Origin: Phycisphaerales bacterium
GTDB taxonomy: Bacteria; Planctomycetota; Phycisphaerae; Sedimentisphaerales; Anaerobacaceae
Reading direction: 5' to 3'
DNA: 44,932 nt
Assembly: GCA_003170415.1 (NCBI GenBank)
Contig: PMZJ01000006.1
Span: 1-44,932 of the forward strand
Each line of letters opens with the position of its first letter. The first letter of the stretch is position 1. The position numbers and the translations under genes were made by a program. Positions 16,419 to 25,273 of the stretch are shown one piece after another. The notes beneath the pieces were generated by a model. That model did not search any database and had not been told where the DNA came from. It was given only the letters and a program-made list of their open reading frames with translations.

Positions 16419-17351
16419 ATGGAAAACCAGATTGATATGTCAGTTGAGTTTGCGGGGCTGAAATTAGCCAATCCAGTATGGACGGCCTCAGGGACGTGCG
16501 GCTACGCCGACGAACTGGGCGAGTTTATGGATGTCAGCAAACTCGGCGGGTTCATCACCAAAAGCGTTACAATAAAACCCAGGCAGGGAAATCCAACGCC
16601 GAGGATAGTAGAAACCGACAACGGGATGCTCAACGCCATCGGGCTGGCCAACGTGGGGGTCGATGAGTTTATCGCGGAAAAGCTGCCCGCACTTGAAAAA
16701 ATGTCCTGCGCGGTATTTGTGAATATCGCGGGCGAGACAATTGAAGATTACGTCGCAGTCGCACAACGGCTTTGCGAACAGAAAGTAATAGCTGGTTTCG
16801 AACTGAACATCAGTTGCCCCAATGTCAAACAAGGCGGAATCACCTTTGGGACTCAGCCGGCGTTAGTCAAAGAAATTACCTCGGCGGTAAAATCCGCCTG
16901 CGGAAGTAAGATGTTGATGGTAAAGCTCACGCCAAGTGTTACAGATATAGCCGTCACCGCAAAAGCCGCCGTCGAAGGCGGAGCGGATGCGCTCAGCTTA
17001 ATCAACACCTTTACTGCGATGGTCATAGATATTGAAACGCGAAAACCCGTGCTGGCGAATCGCACGGGCGGCCTGTCAGGCCCGGCGATAAAGCCGATTG
17101 CCGTCTATATGGTCAACAAGGTCTTTAACGAAGTAACAAAGGGCACACAGATACCAATTCTGGGTATGGGCGGGATAAGAACCGCCTCGGACGCGATTGA
17201 ATTTATCCTGGCGGGCGCAACAGCCGTCGCGGTGGGTACATCAAATTTCGTCGAGCCAAACTGCACCGTGAAAATTATCGATGGTATCCACAAGTATTGC
17301 GACAACCACGGAGTGGTAGCCGTCAGAGACCTGATTGGGAAAGTTGAATGA
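16419..17351 (+). CDS. pyrD: Dihydroorotate dehydrogenase, class 1B catalytic subunit
   Basis: PyrD oxidises dihydroorotate to orotate in pyrimidine synthesis. The 310-residue protein has the FMN TIM-barrel pattern: NPVWTASGTCGYADEL, NAIGLANVGVDEF, the catalytic-cysteine loop ELNISCPNVKQGG, and the phosphate-binding PILGMGGIRTASDAIEFILAGATAVAVGT. The cysteine base and lack of an N-terminal membrane helix place it in class 1. The overall sequence resembles the NAD-linked 1B type, which normally needs PyrK, but no pyrK is in the window. GGAGG precedes the ATG. It overlaps the next gene by four bases. Confidence 0.95.
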   Translation: MENQIDMSVEFAGLKLANPVWTASGTCGYADELGEFMDVSKLGGFITKSVTIKPRQGNPTPRIVETDNGMLNAIGLANVGVDEFIAEKLPALEKMSCAVFVNIAGETIEDYVAVAQRLCEQKVIAGFELNISCPNVKQGGITFGTQPALVKEITSAVKSACGSKMLMVKLTPSVTDIAVTAKAAVEGGADALSLINTFTAMVIDIETRKPVLANRTGGLSGPAIKPIAVYMVNKVFNEVTKGTQIPILGMGGIRTASDAIEFILAGATAVAVGTSNFVEPNCTVKIIDGIHKYCDNHGVVAVRDLIGKVE

Positions 17352-18889
17352 GAAAGATGACGAAAATCATCGTTGCACTGGCGATATGTCTTGTCCTTGT
17401 TTGCGGCACAAGCAAAGCAACCGAAAAAATTGCCCTGACCGACTTATCGGCGTGGCGGCCAAACGCGGAATGGAGCGTCGTCGGGGACGCATTCGAGCAC
17501 CCTCGCAATGAATACCTGCTGTCATCTCGTGAAGGCACGGGGGTTATAATCAACAGCCGGAAAGCCAAAAGCCCGCCGCTTGTGAGCATACAAGAATTCG
17601 GCGATGCACGGATACATGTTGAATTTATAATACCTAAAAGCTCGAACTCCGGAGTGTACTTACAGGGCCAATATGAGATTCAGATACTCGATAGCTGGGC
17701 CGATGCCAACATCCTGTATCCCGGCGGGGAATGCGGGGGGATATACCCGCGCTGGGATGAAACCAGGCCCGTAAAATCATACGATGGCCATTCGCCCTTA
17801 GTGAACGCCTCACGCCCGCCCGGACAATGGCAAACCTTTGATATCATCTTTCGCGCGACCAGGTTCGATAGCGAAGGGAAAAAAATCGCCAACGCAAGAA
17901 TCGTAAAACTATGGCAAAACGGGACGCTGATACACAAAGACGTTGAGCTGACCGGCCCCACCAGAGGCAGTTTCAAGCCCAATGACCTCGCCAGGGGACC
18001 GCTGGCGTTGCAGGGAGACCACGGACATGTGGCGTTTCGAAATATATGGGTCACGCCTCTTGATTCGGACAAAATGGGACTGACCAATCCGTTTTTCGCG
18101 ATGGATACAGGCGTCATTGACGAATCGCATAAGTCGGCCAAATCGCAGGTCGATATGCTCAAAGAGCTTGGATACGCCGGCATAGGATACTGGGAAAGAA
18201 ATCCGGCCAATGGCGCCACCGGTCTTGCCGAAATGCTCGGCGAACTCGATAAATCAAACCTCAAAATGTTCGGGGCATATTTCACGATAAAACTCGAAGA
18301 GCCGGCTGAAAAGTACATACCCCTGATTGAGGACAGCATCAGGTCGCTGGCAGGCCGCAAATCGACAATTTGGATAGCGATGACCAGCGACGTGCATCAA
18401 AAATCGACGGTCGGCGGCGATGAGCAGGCGGTCGCGATAATCAGCCGGATAGCCGACATCGCCAACAAAAACGGTGTCGCCGTCGCCCTATACCCCCACG
18501 AGGACTTCTGGCTCGAAAAGATTGAAGACGCAGTGCGCGTCGCGGAAAAAATCAACAGACGCAACGTCGGCGTCGTATTCAATTTGTATCACTGGCTCAA
18601 AACCGACAAACCTGCGAATATGGCAACAGCGGTGGCCAAGGCGATGCCTTATTTGCTTGTGGTAACCATAAACGGAACGACGGAGGCGGGGTCAATAGAA
18701 ACACTGGACCGTGGAACATTTGACGTTTACAGGTTTTTAAAAGCGATAAAGCAAGCCGGCTTCACAGGCCCCGTAGGATTACAGGGCTATGGCATAGGCG
18801 GTGACGTCCGGGAAAACCTCAGACGCTCGATGCAGACCTGGCGCGATTTTTCGCAACGGCTGGCGGCGGAAGACGCCGAAAACCTTTAG
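17348..18889 (+). CDS. Exported DUF1080 domain fused to a sugar-isomerase-like TIM barrel
   Basis: After a signal peptide (KIIVALAICLVLVCGTSKA), residues about 27-240 form a DUF1080 (3-keto-disaccharide hydrolase-like, concanavalin fold) domain: GVYLQGQYEIQILDSW, GECGGIYPRWDE, GQWQTFDIIFRATRFD, GPLALQGDHGHVAFRNIWV. Residues about 255-505 form a xylose-isomerase-like TIM barrel (ELGYAGIGYW, NVGVVFNLYHWL, GFTGPVGLQGYGIGG). Both are common in planctomycete secreted carbohydrate enzymes. The metal-binding glutamates of the isomerase part are not obvious by eye. It overlaps pyrD by ATGA and has GGGAAAG upstream, although its role has no evident link to pyrimidines. Confidence 0.87.
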   Translation: MRKMTKIIVALAICLVLVCGTSKATEKIALTDLSAWRPNAEWSVVGDAFEHPRNEYLLSSREGTGVIINSRKAKSPPLVSIQEFGDARIHVEFIIPKSSNSGVYLQGQYEIQILDSWADANILYPGGECGGIYPRWDETRPVKSYDGHSPLVNASRPPGQWQTFDIIFRATRFDSEGKKIANARIVKLWQNGTLIHKDVELTGPTRGSFKPNDLARGPLALQGDHGHVAFRNIWVTPLDSDKMGLTNPFFAMDTGVIDESHKSAKSQVDMLKELGYAGIGYWERNPANGATGLAEMLGELDKSNLKMFGAYFTIKLEEPAEKYIPLIEDSIRSLAGRKSTIWIAMTSDVHQKSTVGGDEQAVAIISRIADIANKNGVAVALYPHEDFWLEKIEDAVRVAEKINRRNVGVVFNLYHWLKTDKPANMATAVAKAMPYLLVVTINGTTEAGSIETLDRGTFDVYRFLKAIKQAGFTGPVGLQGYGIGGDVRENLRRSMQTWRDFSQRLAAEDAENL

Positions 18890-19025
18890 GACTTACCACG
18901 GGAAAGTCCCCCCTTAAATCTCGACGCCAATACCCTCTAAATACCTTGCCAACAAGAGGAAATTATGTTAGTTTGGAGTAATTGGCAATTGCTTCCGGAT
19001 ATAGTTAGAGGATTAGAGGGAAGGT

Positions 19026-20651
19026 ATGCAATGCTGGTTTTTTACAGTATCGTTTCAGGCCACACACCATTCGGGTCTGGCGTTAATAAGCCCCGCAGGT
19101 GCGAATGCCATCGCTGGACTTGCAGGGGAAATAGCGTTTAATCCCATAAAGCTCCTCCTCCTTGTGATATGGGTATATCTGGGGTTATACTGCGTCCAGC
19201 GGGTGGAATTCAGCCTCGTAGTGCCCAAGAGCAGAAAGCCAGTAGTGAATATCCTCACGCTGGTATTCGGCCCGATACCGCTGCTGGTGTTCCTGATAAA
19301 AGACGTTCTCAAGACGCCTCTTCCTCTGCGAGGAAATTTTTTCGAGTCGCTAAAGGACCGGCTGGCAACAATAAGCGAGACCGTAAAGTCCTCAAAACTT
19401 ATGGGCGGCTCGAAAGAAAGCTTAATAAAACTTATGGATTCATCGGGCACCGAGCTTAAGGAATTATACGGCCACGGCAAAATTCGACGACAGGACAGTC
19501 ACATCCTCGATTTGACCGAAAAGATAATCTGGGACGCCATCCAGGACAGAGCAAGTGATATCCTTATAGACCCAAAGAGCGACTCCGTCTCCACAGTAAG
19601 ATTCCGGGTTGACGGCATACTTCGTGAAGTCAACCAGTTAGACGCATCCACCTGCCAGGCGATAGTCAACAGCATCAAGGCCATATCGAATATGGATATC
19701 TCCGAAAGACGCAGGCCGCAGGACGGCGCATTCGTCGCCAAAATACCCGACGGAACGGTGTCATTCCGAGTGGCAAGCGCAGGCGTCCTCAACGGCGAAA
19801 AACTCTCGATAAGAGTCCTCAAACAGGACGCCAGCATATACACGCTGGAGAGCGTCGGCCTGACCGAAAAACAGAGAACTATCGTCGAAAACGCCATCCG
19901 AAAACCCTCCGGTATGATACTCCTGTGCGGCCCCACAGGCAGCGGCAAAACAACCACGCTTTACGCTATGCTCAACAAAATTGATTTTTACACCCGAAAC
20001 GTCATAACCGTTGAAGACCCCATCGAATACGTCCTGCCAAACACAAGCCAGATTGAGGTCAATGCCAAAGCGGGAATAACGTTCGCCAAGTCGCTGCGCA
20101 GCATCCTCCGGCAGGACCCGGACGTGATTGTCGTGGGCGAAATTCGCGACGAGGAAACGGCGGTAATCGCCCTTCAGGCCTCCCAGACCGGGCACATAGT
20201 CCTGGCGACCGTCCACAGCAACAGCACCGCCTCGGCCCTGATACGACTGCTGGACCTGAAGGTTACGCCCCTGATGCTGGCAACGGGCATTAGCGTGATT
20301 ATCTCCCAAAGATTAATCCGCCGGCTGTGCAAATACTGCAAAGCCCCCGCAAAAATGAGCCGGGAACAGATAAGAATCTTCGAAAAAAGGAAAGTCAACT
20401 ACGCTAATATATACGACCCGGTCGGCTGTGAGCACTGCTATGGAACCGGATATTACGGCAGAGTCGGAATCTACGATATACTTACCCTCGACGATGAGAT
20501 TAAAACCGGGCTTGCGAACAATAAACTGCCGATTGAAAATCTTAGAAAAGAAGGCGACCAGCGGGGAAAATCAAATCTGCAAAAGCAGGCCCTGCTCAAA
20601 GTCGTAACCGGCGTAACCAGCATCGATGAGATGAACAGGGTAGTTGGGTAA
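19026..20651 (+). CDS. GspE/PilB-type ATPase with an N-terminal membrane domain
   Basis: The C-terminal part is a type II secretion/type IV pilus assembly ATPase: Walker A GPTGSGKTTTL (about residue 302), Asp box VEDPIEYVLP, Walker B VGEIRDEETA (about residue 368), His box TGHIVLATVHSN, and a zinc tetracysteine (CKYCKAP and CEHCYGTGYYGRVGIYD). The usual N-terminal GspE domain is replaced by about 100 residues with two hydrophobic segments (LLLLVIWVYLGLYCV and LTLVFGPIPLLVFLI), so this ATPase appears membrane-anchored. GAGGGAAGG precedes the ATG at 19026. The next gene encodes a membrane protein and is almost contiguous; no other secretion genes are present. Confidence 0.9.
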   Translation: MQCWFFTVSFQATHHSGLALISPAGANAIAGLAGEIAFNPIKLLLLVIWVYLGLYCVQRVEFSLVVPKSRKPVVNILTLVFGPIPLLVFLIKDVLKTPLPLRGNFFESLKDRLATISETVKSSKLMGGSKESLIKLMDSSGTELKELYGHGKIRRQDSHILDLTEKIIWDAIQDRASDILIDPKSDSVSTVRFRVDGILREVNQLDASTCQAIVNSIKAISNMDISERRRPQDGAFVAKIPDGTVSFRVASAGVLNGEKLSIRVLKQDASIYTLESVGLTEKQRTIVENAIRKPSGMILLCGPTGSGKTTTLYAMLNKIDFYTRNVITVEDPIEYVLPNTSQIEVNAKAGITFAKSLRSILRQDPDVIVVGEIRDEETAVIALQASQTGHIVLATVHSNSTASALIRLLDLKVTPLMLATGISVIISQRLIRRLCKYCKAPAKMSREQIRIFEKRKVNYANIYDPVGCEHCYGTGYYGRVGIYDILTLDDEIKTGLANNKLPIENLRKEGDQRGKSNLQKQALLKVVTGVTSIDEMNRVVG

Positions 20652-20655
20652 TCCT

Positions 20656-21330
20656 ATGGCAGCATTCTGGATAGGCATATTGGTAGCGGTCCTTTTCGCG
20701 TACTCAGCGATAAAGCTGGGCTTCTACCACGCATGGACAATGCTGTTCAACTTCGTCATCGCCGTGTACGTGGCGGTGCGCATAAGCCCCGTGATTGAGG
20801 AGTTTCTGCCTGTTGCGATGGGCGGTCAATACGGCAAAACGATGGCGCTGCTGGCGACCGGGCTGGTAACGTTTTTGGTTTTGCATGGTATCGCATACGT
20901 CCTGCTTATCGGCCAGTTCGAGGTAACCTTCCCTCGCGTTGTGAACACCCTCGGCTCAGGCATTCTCGGATTCCTCACCGGCTTTTTAATATGGAGTTTC
21001 GGAACGCTCGTTGTCTGCACCACGCCTTTCTGCCAACAACAGTACGTAAAAGAACTCGGCTTCGACGTAAAAACATTTGAAGAAGCCAAAATGCAGCCAT
21101 ATCTTGTCTGGTGGTGCAGCTTTTTGGATAAACTCGTCGCATCAGGTGAAGGCCCCGTCAGTGCAGAGCAGACAATTAAGGACCTGTTGATAAAGCCGGC
21201 AAAGAACACCCCGGCGAATGCCAGACCCAGGACCGCTTCGCTTCGACCGGTTGACTCCAATGACCCAAATAAACCGTATTACCCCAACCAGCCCCCAGCC
21301 GCGGAATCACCTACCGCCATACCGCCGTAG
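20656..21330 (+). CDS. CvpA-like membrane protein
   Basis: The 224-residue protein has four or so hydrophobic segments (FWIGILVAVLFAYSAIKLGFY, LFNFVIAVYVAV, LLATGLVTFLVLHGIAYVLLI, LGSGILGFLTGFLIWSF) and then a hydrophilic Pro/Asn-rich tail. The layout resembles CvpA/colicin-V-production family proteins. I chose the ATG at 20656, five bases after the ATPase stop; a TTG at 20644 would overlap it. The tight spacing suggests co-translation and perhaps a partner role to the anchored GspE-type ATPase. Function is unknown. Confidence 0.75.
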   Translation: MAAFWIGILVAVLFAYSAIKLGFYHAWTMLFNFVIAVYVAVRISPVIEEFLPVAMGGQYGKTMALLATGLVTFLVLHGIAYVLLIGQFEVTFPRVVNTLGSGILGFLTGFLIWSFGTLVVCTTPFCQQQYVKELGFDVKTFEEAKMQPYLVWWCSFLDKLVASGEGPVSAEQTIKDLLIKPAKNTPANARPRTASLRPVDSNDPNKPYYPNQPPAAESPTAIPP

Positions 21331-21393
21331 CACTACCGCCTCCGATAAATTCGGGAAATATCGAAATGCCGCTCGCCAAACGCAAAACGCCTT

Positions 21394-23190
21394 TTAACTG
21401 CGCGCCTGGTCGAGGATTAGGGTCTTGACCTTTTGGCTCGGAAGATTTAGTGCGCCGTAAGCAGCAGCGGCGGCGGCACGCAAGCCGGGGTCAATATCCT
21501 TTGAACTGACTAAGGCATATATAGCGTTTATTGTCGCGTCATCGAGCTTATTGGCATTGAGCTTTGCCGAAACAGCCAGCGAACCAAACGCCGATATGCG
21601 AATGTCCTTCGAGTTGCTCTCAGTCATCGCCATCGCCGCTATTGCCTCCTGTGCCGCGGGCGTATTCAGGTGCGCAAGTATCTGCCCCGCCAGCATCTGG
21701 ATTTCCGTCCTCTTATCCTTTGTCGCCGTAACAAGAGCGTCCTGTGCCGCGGACAAATCAAGAATCGGGTTGCGGGTCTGGGCAAGTTTAAACATCACCT
21801 TCGCGGCGCGAAGCGCGTATAAATCCGCCAATTCGCCGTTCCACATAGGCGTATTATCGTCCGCGGACTGCTCCGAACTTTGTGCCAGCGCTTCCGCAAG
21901 ATTGGCAACGACGAGCTTGCTTTCCGGGAAGGCCTGCTTGGGGCCGGCAGCGGCAATCGCTATCGCCGCGCTGAATTTCACCGCCTTTGAGTCAAATGAA
22001 AGGGCCTCTCCCAACGGCTGAGATGTGCCTACCCTAAAAAATAGCGAACTTTCGCCCGCCGTGGTCGATAACGCCTCTACAACGCCCAACGCGACCTGGG
22101 CATCTTTGTCCTTCATCGCACGGGCAAGGGCCTGGTTCAGATATTCCGGGCCGGCAGTTGTCGCGTATGTCATCGCGTCTGCATGACCTGCACTGAAATA
22201 CGCCGGCATAGCTACATCGTATGACTCGGCCTTGAAAAACGCCGCAAGCCACAGCCCAATCGCCTGCCCGAACTTGTCGTCGGCCTTCAGCGACCATTCG
22301 CAGCATCGCATCGACATCAGCTCGTTGAAATACCGTTTGTCAACCTGCACGCTGTCAAGCCGGGCGTTATTGGCGTCCCAGAACCACATATTCGCAAAAT
22401 TCGCGTCCGCCGAAGGAGCGAGCGATTCGGCATGATAATAATAATCCTCGCCAAGCTGATAGCAAAGCTGCGCCGCCGGAACCTTCAATGCCGCGGCATC
22501 GATTTTCTTTATACTGGCCTCAGCCAAGCCGCGAAGCTCAGCGGAACTGTCTTTTTCCGCAACATATTTGAGATACGGCAGCGACTGCGGATACCCGATT
22601 TTGCCCAATGCCCTGATGATTTCTGATTTGACACCGACGTTATTGGTTTGAAGCGCCGCGACAAGAGGCCTGATGGCTTCTTTACTCATTTGCCCCAAAG
22701 CCGAAGAGATGTTCGGCCATTCCGCCTTGCGAGCATCATCTCCGAGGGCGTCGAGCATATACATTATCGCGTATTCGCCCGCGTTCTGCAGATGCTTGAC
22801 CGCGTTTAGCTGCCCCCTGCTGGTAGTGCTCAGCCGGGCGATTTCATCCACGATAACCTTCGGGTCAGCGCGACGAATGAACCTGCCCTGTTCAATTATA
22901 TCCACAACTTTGCCGCAAAGACCGGAAAGCTCTGTATCCGTTGAACTCTCTTTGGCCTTGATAATCAACGCGTAACCCTGAGGGTTGCCATCGGCCAGCG
23001 CAAACAAATCGACCGGTGCGGCATTGCTGTCTAATACCGCCTGAGCGTAACCCTTTGCGAGGTCGAATCGGCCAATCTCCAAGTAGTGGAGCATATCGTT
23101 ATAGTTTCCTTCGAGCGTCTCAGCAAATGCCGGTGCAACCAGGACAATCGCGATACCCACAACCAGGACAAGAGTATTTCTGTTAAGCAT
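21394..23190 (-). CDS. Exported HEAT-repeat protein
   Basis: The 598-residue protein has a signal peptide (LVLVVGIAIVLVAPAFA). Alpha-helical repeats follow, including clear HEAT units (VGVKSEIIRALGKIGYPQSLPYLK; IRPLVAALQTN; DPGLRAAAAAAYGALN). It should act as a periplasmic or surface scaffold. No catalytic residues are evident. GGAG lies upstream of the ATG at 23190, and a good promoter is at 23341-23369. The gene faces the plus-strand ATPase pair and ends 64 bases from the CvpA-like gene. Confidence 0.85.
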   Translation of the reverse strand: MLNRNTLVLVVGIAIVLVAPAFAETLEGNYNDMLHYLEIGRFDLAKGYAQAVLDSNAAPVDLFALADGNPQGYALIIKAKESSTDTELSGLCGKVVDIIEQGRFIRRADPKVIVDEIARLSTTSRGQLNAVKHLQNAGEYAIMYMLDALGDDARKAEWPNISSALGQMSKEAIRPLVAALQTNNVGVKSEIIRALGKIGYPQSLPYLKYVAEKDSSAELRGLAEASIKKIDAAALKVPAAQLCYQLGEDYYYHAESLAPSADANFANMWFWDANNARLDSVQVDKRYFNELMSMRCCEWSLKADDKFGQAIGLWLAAFFKAESYDVAMPAYFSAGHADAMTYATTAGPEYLNQALARAMKDKDAQVALGVVEALSTTAGESSLFFRVGTSQPLGEALSFDSKAVKFSAAIAIAAAGPKQAFPESKLVVANLAEALAQSSEQSADDNTPMWNGELADLYALRAAKVMFKLAQTRNPILDLSAAQDALVTATKDKRTEIQMLAGQILAHLNTPAAQEAIAAMAMTESNSKDIRISAFGSLAVSAKLNANKLDDATINAIYALVSSKDIDPGLRAAAAAAYGALNLPSQKVKTLILDQARS

Positions 23191-23340
23191 TGAAAGGTCT
23201 CCAAAATCGTGTCGCCGCCATCAAACTTAATCCGCCGTCTCGCCGCGCAACCACCGCCCAAACGACGACTTACAGCCCATACCCCCCTACAGGGAACGAT
23301 AAGGGCCTAAGCATCTGTAGTAATCGTCTTTAGACGCACC

Positions 23341-23369
23341 ATACTAAAGATAATTGGCCCGTTTGTCAA
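23341..23369 (-). promoter_or_regulatory. Sigma-70-type promoter of the HEAT-repeat gene
   Basis: On the minus strand TTGACA (23369-23364) is followed after exactly 17 bases by TAGTAT (23346-23341). The -35 is perfect and the -10 matches 4 of 6. The implied leader to the ATG at 23190 is about 145 bases. Confidence 0.6.
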
Positions 23370-23528
23370 CAAAAAACCCCCCAATGCCCCGCCGCTGCCC
23401 ATATTATCAGGCGTTGGACACTTTTTGCCGGGGATGGCTTGATAATCCATCCTTACTTTTTCGTGTATTGTCATTCCGGGCTTGCCTGCCCCTGTGTGTT
23501 TTTGGCAGGGGACCCGGACTCCATATTT

Positions 23529-23565
23529 AAAAACTGGATTCCCGCTTGCGCGGGAATGACAAGAG
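23529..23565. repeat. REP-like palindrome 'attcccgc...gcgggaat'
   Basis: A perfect 8-bp stem attcccgc/gcgggaat with loop ttgc is flanked by 'ctgg' and 'gacaa'. A second copy with a gaaa loop lies at 31200-31226. This is a widespread type of dispersed palindrome. A partial 'gggaatgaca' repeats again a few bases downstream. Confidence 0.75.
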
Positions 23566-23668
23566 GACGTGGGAATGACAAAATGTTACACTACCATTTT
23601 GGAAACGGCACCCGGCCCAGAGCATCGCAAAGGCCAGCCGTCCGCACAAAAAGTTTGGATAATTTTTA

Positions 23669-23696
23669 TTGTAAGCGATTTGCGTAAAGATATAAT
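23669..23696 (+). promoter_or_regulatory. Promoter of the arginine decarboxylase/agmatinase operon
   Basis: TTGTAA at 23669-23674 and a perfect TATAAT at 23691-23696 are 16 bases apart. The predicted leader of about 110 bases contains a possible hairpin (gccgg...ccggc, near 23709-23736) before the AGGAGA ribosome site. Confidence 0.5.
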
Positions 23697-23813
23697 CAGC
23701 GACTTACAGCCGGACGGCAAACCGAAATGCCGGCGCTAAAACTTTTAAGGAGCAAAGGTTATTAACATTTTTGGGGTTCATAAAAAAATAAAACAGGGAT
23801 ACAGGAGAACAAA

Positions 23814-24365
23814 ATGAAAAATCTCGTTCCTACGAGAATGTTTCTAACCAAGGGTGTTGGAAGACATAAGTATCGGCTCAAGTCATTCGAGGACGCGTTA
23901 AGAGCGGCCGGCGTGGCGCAGCAAAACCTCGTGCAGGTCTCGTCAATCCTTCCCCCCCGCTGCAAAGTTGTCAGCAAAGAGGTCGGTCTCAAACGGCTGA
24001 CACCCGGCGAAATCAGCTATTGCGTTATGGCAAGGTCGGATACCGACGAGCACGGACGACTTATCGGCTCGTCCGTCGGCCTGGCCGTCCCCAAGGACCG
24101 CAACAACTGGGGATACCTCAGCGAAGTCCACGGCTATGGAATGAACGAGCACGAGGCCGCCGATTTCTCGGAAGACCTCGCGGCAGGAATGCTCGGAACA
24201 ACTCTCGGTCTCGAAGTTGACCCCAACAAGGCGTGGTCGGAAAAAGAACAGGTTTACAAATCAAGCGGCCTGTTAATCAGAACCACGAACATCACGCAGA
24301 CGGCACGCGGTATGAGAGACCTCTGGACGACAACCGTGGCTATCGCAATGTTCCTGTTCGATTAA
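23814..24365 (+). CDS. Pyruvoyl-dependent arginine decarboxylase
   Basis: The enzyme decarboxylates arginine to agmatine. It matures by self-cleavage at a serine pair to give a beta chain and a pyruvoyl-capped alpha chain. The 183-residue sequence shows the family pattern PTRMFLTKGVGRHKYRL, then NLVQVSSILPPRCKVV with cleavage expected at Ser43/Ser44, and a C-terminal acidic region GYGMNEHEAADFSEDLAAGML. AGGAGA lies just upstream. The agmatinase gene follows, so together they make putrescine from arginine through agmatine. This archaeal/chlamydial-type enzyme replaces the PLP-dependent SpeA. Histidine decarboxylase of the pyruvoyl type is a less likely alternative. Confidence 0.93.
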   Translation: MKNLVPTRMFLTKGVGRHKYRLKSFEDALRAAGVAQQNLVQVSSILPPRCKVVSKEVGLKRLTPGEISYCVMARSDTDEHGRLIGSSVGLAVPKDRNNWGYLSEVHGYGMNEHEAADFSEDLAAGMLGTTLGLEVDPNKAWSEKEQVYKSSGLLIRTTNITQTARGMRDLWTTTVAIAMFLFD

Positions 24366-24420
24366 TAATCACCACAAAGAAAATAATACAGGATAATTGG
24401 CAAAGCCAATGGGAGAAGCA

Positions 24421-25263
24421 GTGTTTCTAAGTGACATCCCGAATCAATACCGCGACCCGTCAAAGGCGAAGGTGGTTATCGTGCCTGTTCCTTATGACAA
24501 AACAAGCAGTTGGGGAAAAGGCGCAGACAAGGGGCCGGCTGCCATACTTGAGGCCTCGGAAATTGTTGAAAACTACGACATCGAAAGCGATTCTGAGCCG
24601 TATAAAGTTGGTATATTTACCGACAAGCCCGTTACGGAAGACAGAACGCCTGAAAAAATGGTTCAGGCGGTCGAAAAGAGAATCAACGCACATTTGGCCA
24701 ACGGTAAATTCCCCGTCCTGCTCGGCGGCGAACATTCCGTAAGTATCGGCGCAATCCAGGCACAGGTAAAAAAATACAGCAAAGTGACCGTGCTTCAATT
24801 AGACGCACACGGCGACCTCCGCGACGAATATCACGGCTCAAAATGCAGTCACGCCTGTATTATGGCAAGGGCACAGGACATCTGCAAAACCGTCCAGGTC
24901 GGCATACGAAGTATGGACACATCCGAAAAGCCGCGAGCCAAAAAGAGTAATATGTTTTTCGCCGAAGACATCGCAGGTAAAACCGGCTGGATTAAAAAAG
25001 TCCTCGCTGCTCTCAAAGGCAACGTCTATGTAACGATTGATTTGGATGTTTTTGACCCATCGATAATGCCCTCGACCGGCACACCTGAGCCGGGCGGACT
25101 TTTGTGGTATGAGGTCTTGAATTTGCTCAGGCCCGTATTCCGGAAGACAAACGTTACCGGCTTTGACATCGTTGAAATGTGTCCGAATAAAATCAACAAA
25201 GCCCCCGACTTCTTAGCCGCAAAACTGGTTTACAAACTGATAAGCTACAAGTTCGCAAAATAA
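24421..25263 (+). CDS. speB: Agmatinase (ureohydrolase family)
   Basis: SpeB hydrolyses agmatine to putrescine and urea with a two-manganese centre. The sequence carries all ureohydrolase motifs: GGEHSVSIGAI, QLDAHGDLRDEYHG (with the following His), and TIDLDVFDPSIMPSTGTPEPGG, then GFDIVEMCPNK. I prefer GTG at 24421 (280 aa) because GGGAG lies five bases upstream. ATG at 24409 and TTG at 24397 are in-frame alternatives with weaker sites. It follows the arginine decarboxylase by 55 bases. Arginase or formiminoglutamase are alternatives, but the neighbour argues for agmatine. Confidence 0.93.
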   Translation: MFLSDIPNQYRDPSKAKVVIVPVPYDKTSSWGKGADKGPAAILEASEIVENYDIESDSEPYKVGIFTDKPVTEDRTPEKMVQAVEKRINAHLANGKFPVLLGGEHSVSIGAIQAQVKKYSKVTVLQLDAHGDLRDEYHGSKCSHACIMARAQDICKTVQVGIRSMDTSEKPRAKKSNMFFAEDIAGKTGWIKKVLAALKGNVYVTIDLDVFDPSIMPSTGTPEPGGLLWYEVLNLLRPVFRKTNVTGFDIVEMCPNKINKAPDFLAAKLVYKLISYKFAK

Positions 25264-25273
25264 CTCTTCTTCC

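Larger units (their letters stand above)
23191..23813. other. 623-base divergent intergenic region
   Basis: It contains the HEAT-gene promoter on the minus strand, a repeat zone at 23465-23580 and the promoter/leader of the arginine decarboxylase on the plus strand. An 82-codon plus-strand frame runs through the repeat zone and is not credible as a gene. Confidence 0.5.

Noticed and set aside
17680-18360. 226-codon minus-strand frame
   Set aside because: Antisense to the DUF1080/TIM-barrel gene; composition typical of a shadow frame.
23439-23687. 82-codon frame in the intergenic repeat zone
   Set aside because: It is encoded largely by REP-like palindromes and has no ribosome site.
23761-23817. 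Possible leader peptide ending in Arg-Arg before the arginine decarboxylase
   Set aside because: It would need an ATT start, and the Arg codons are simply the AGGAGA ribosome site of the next gene.
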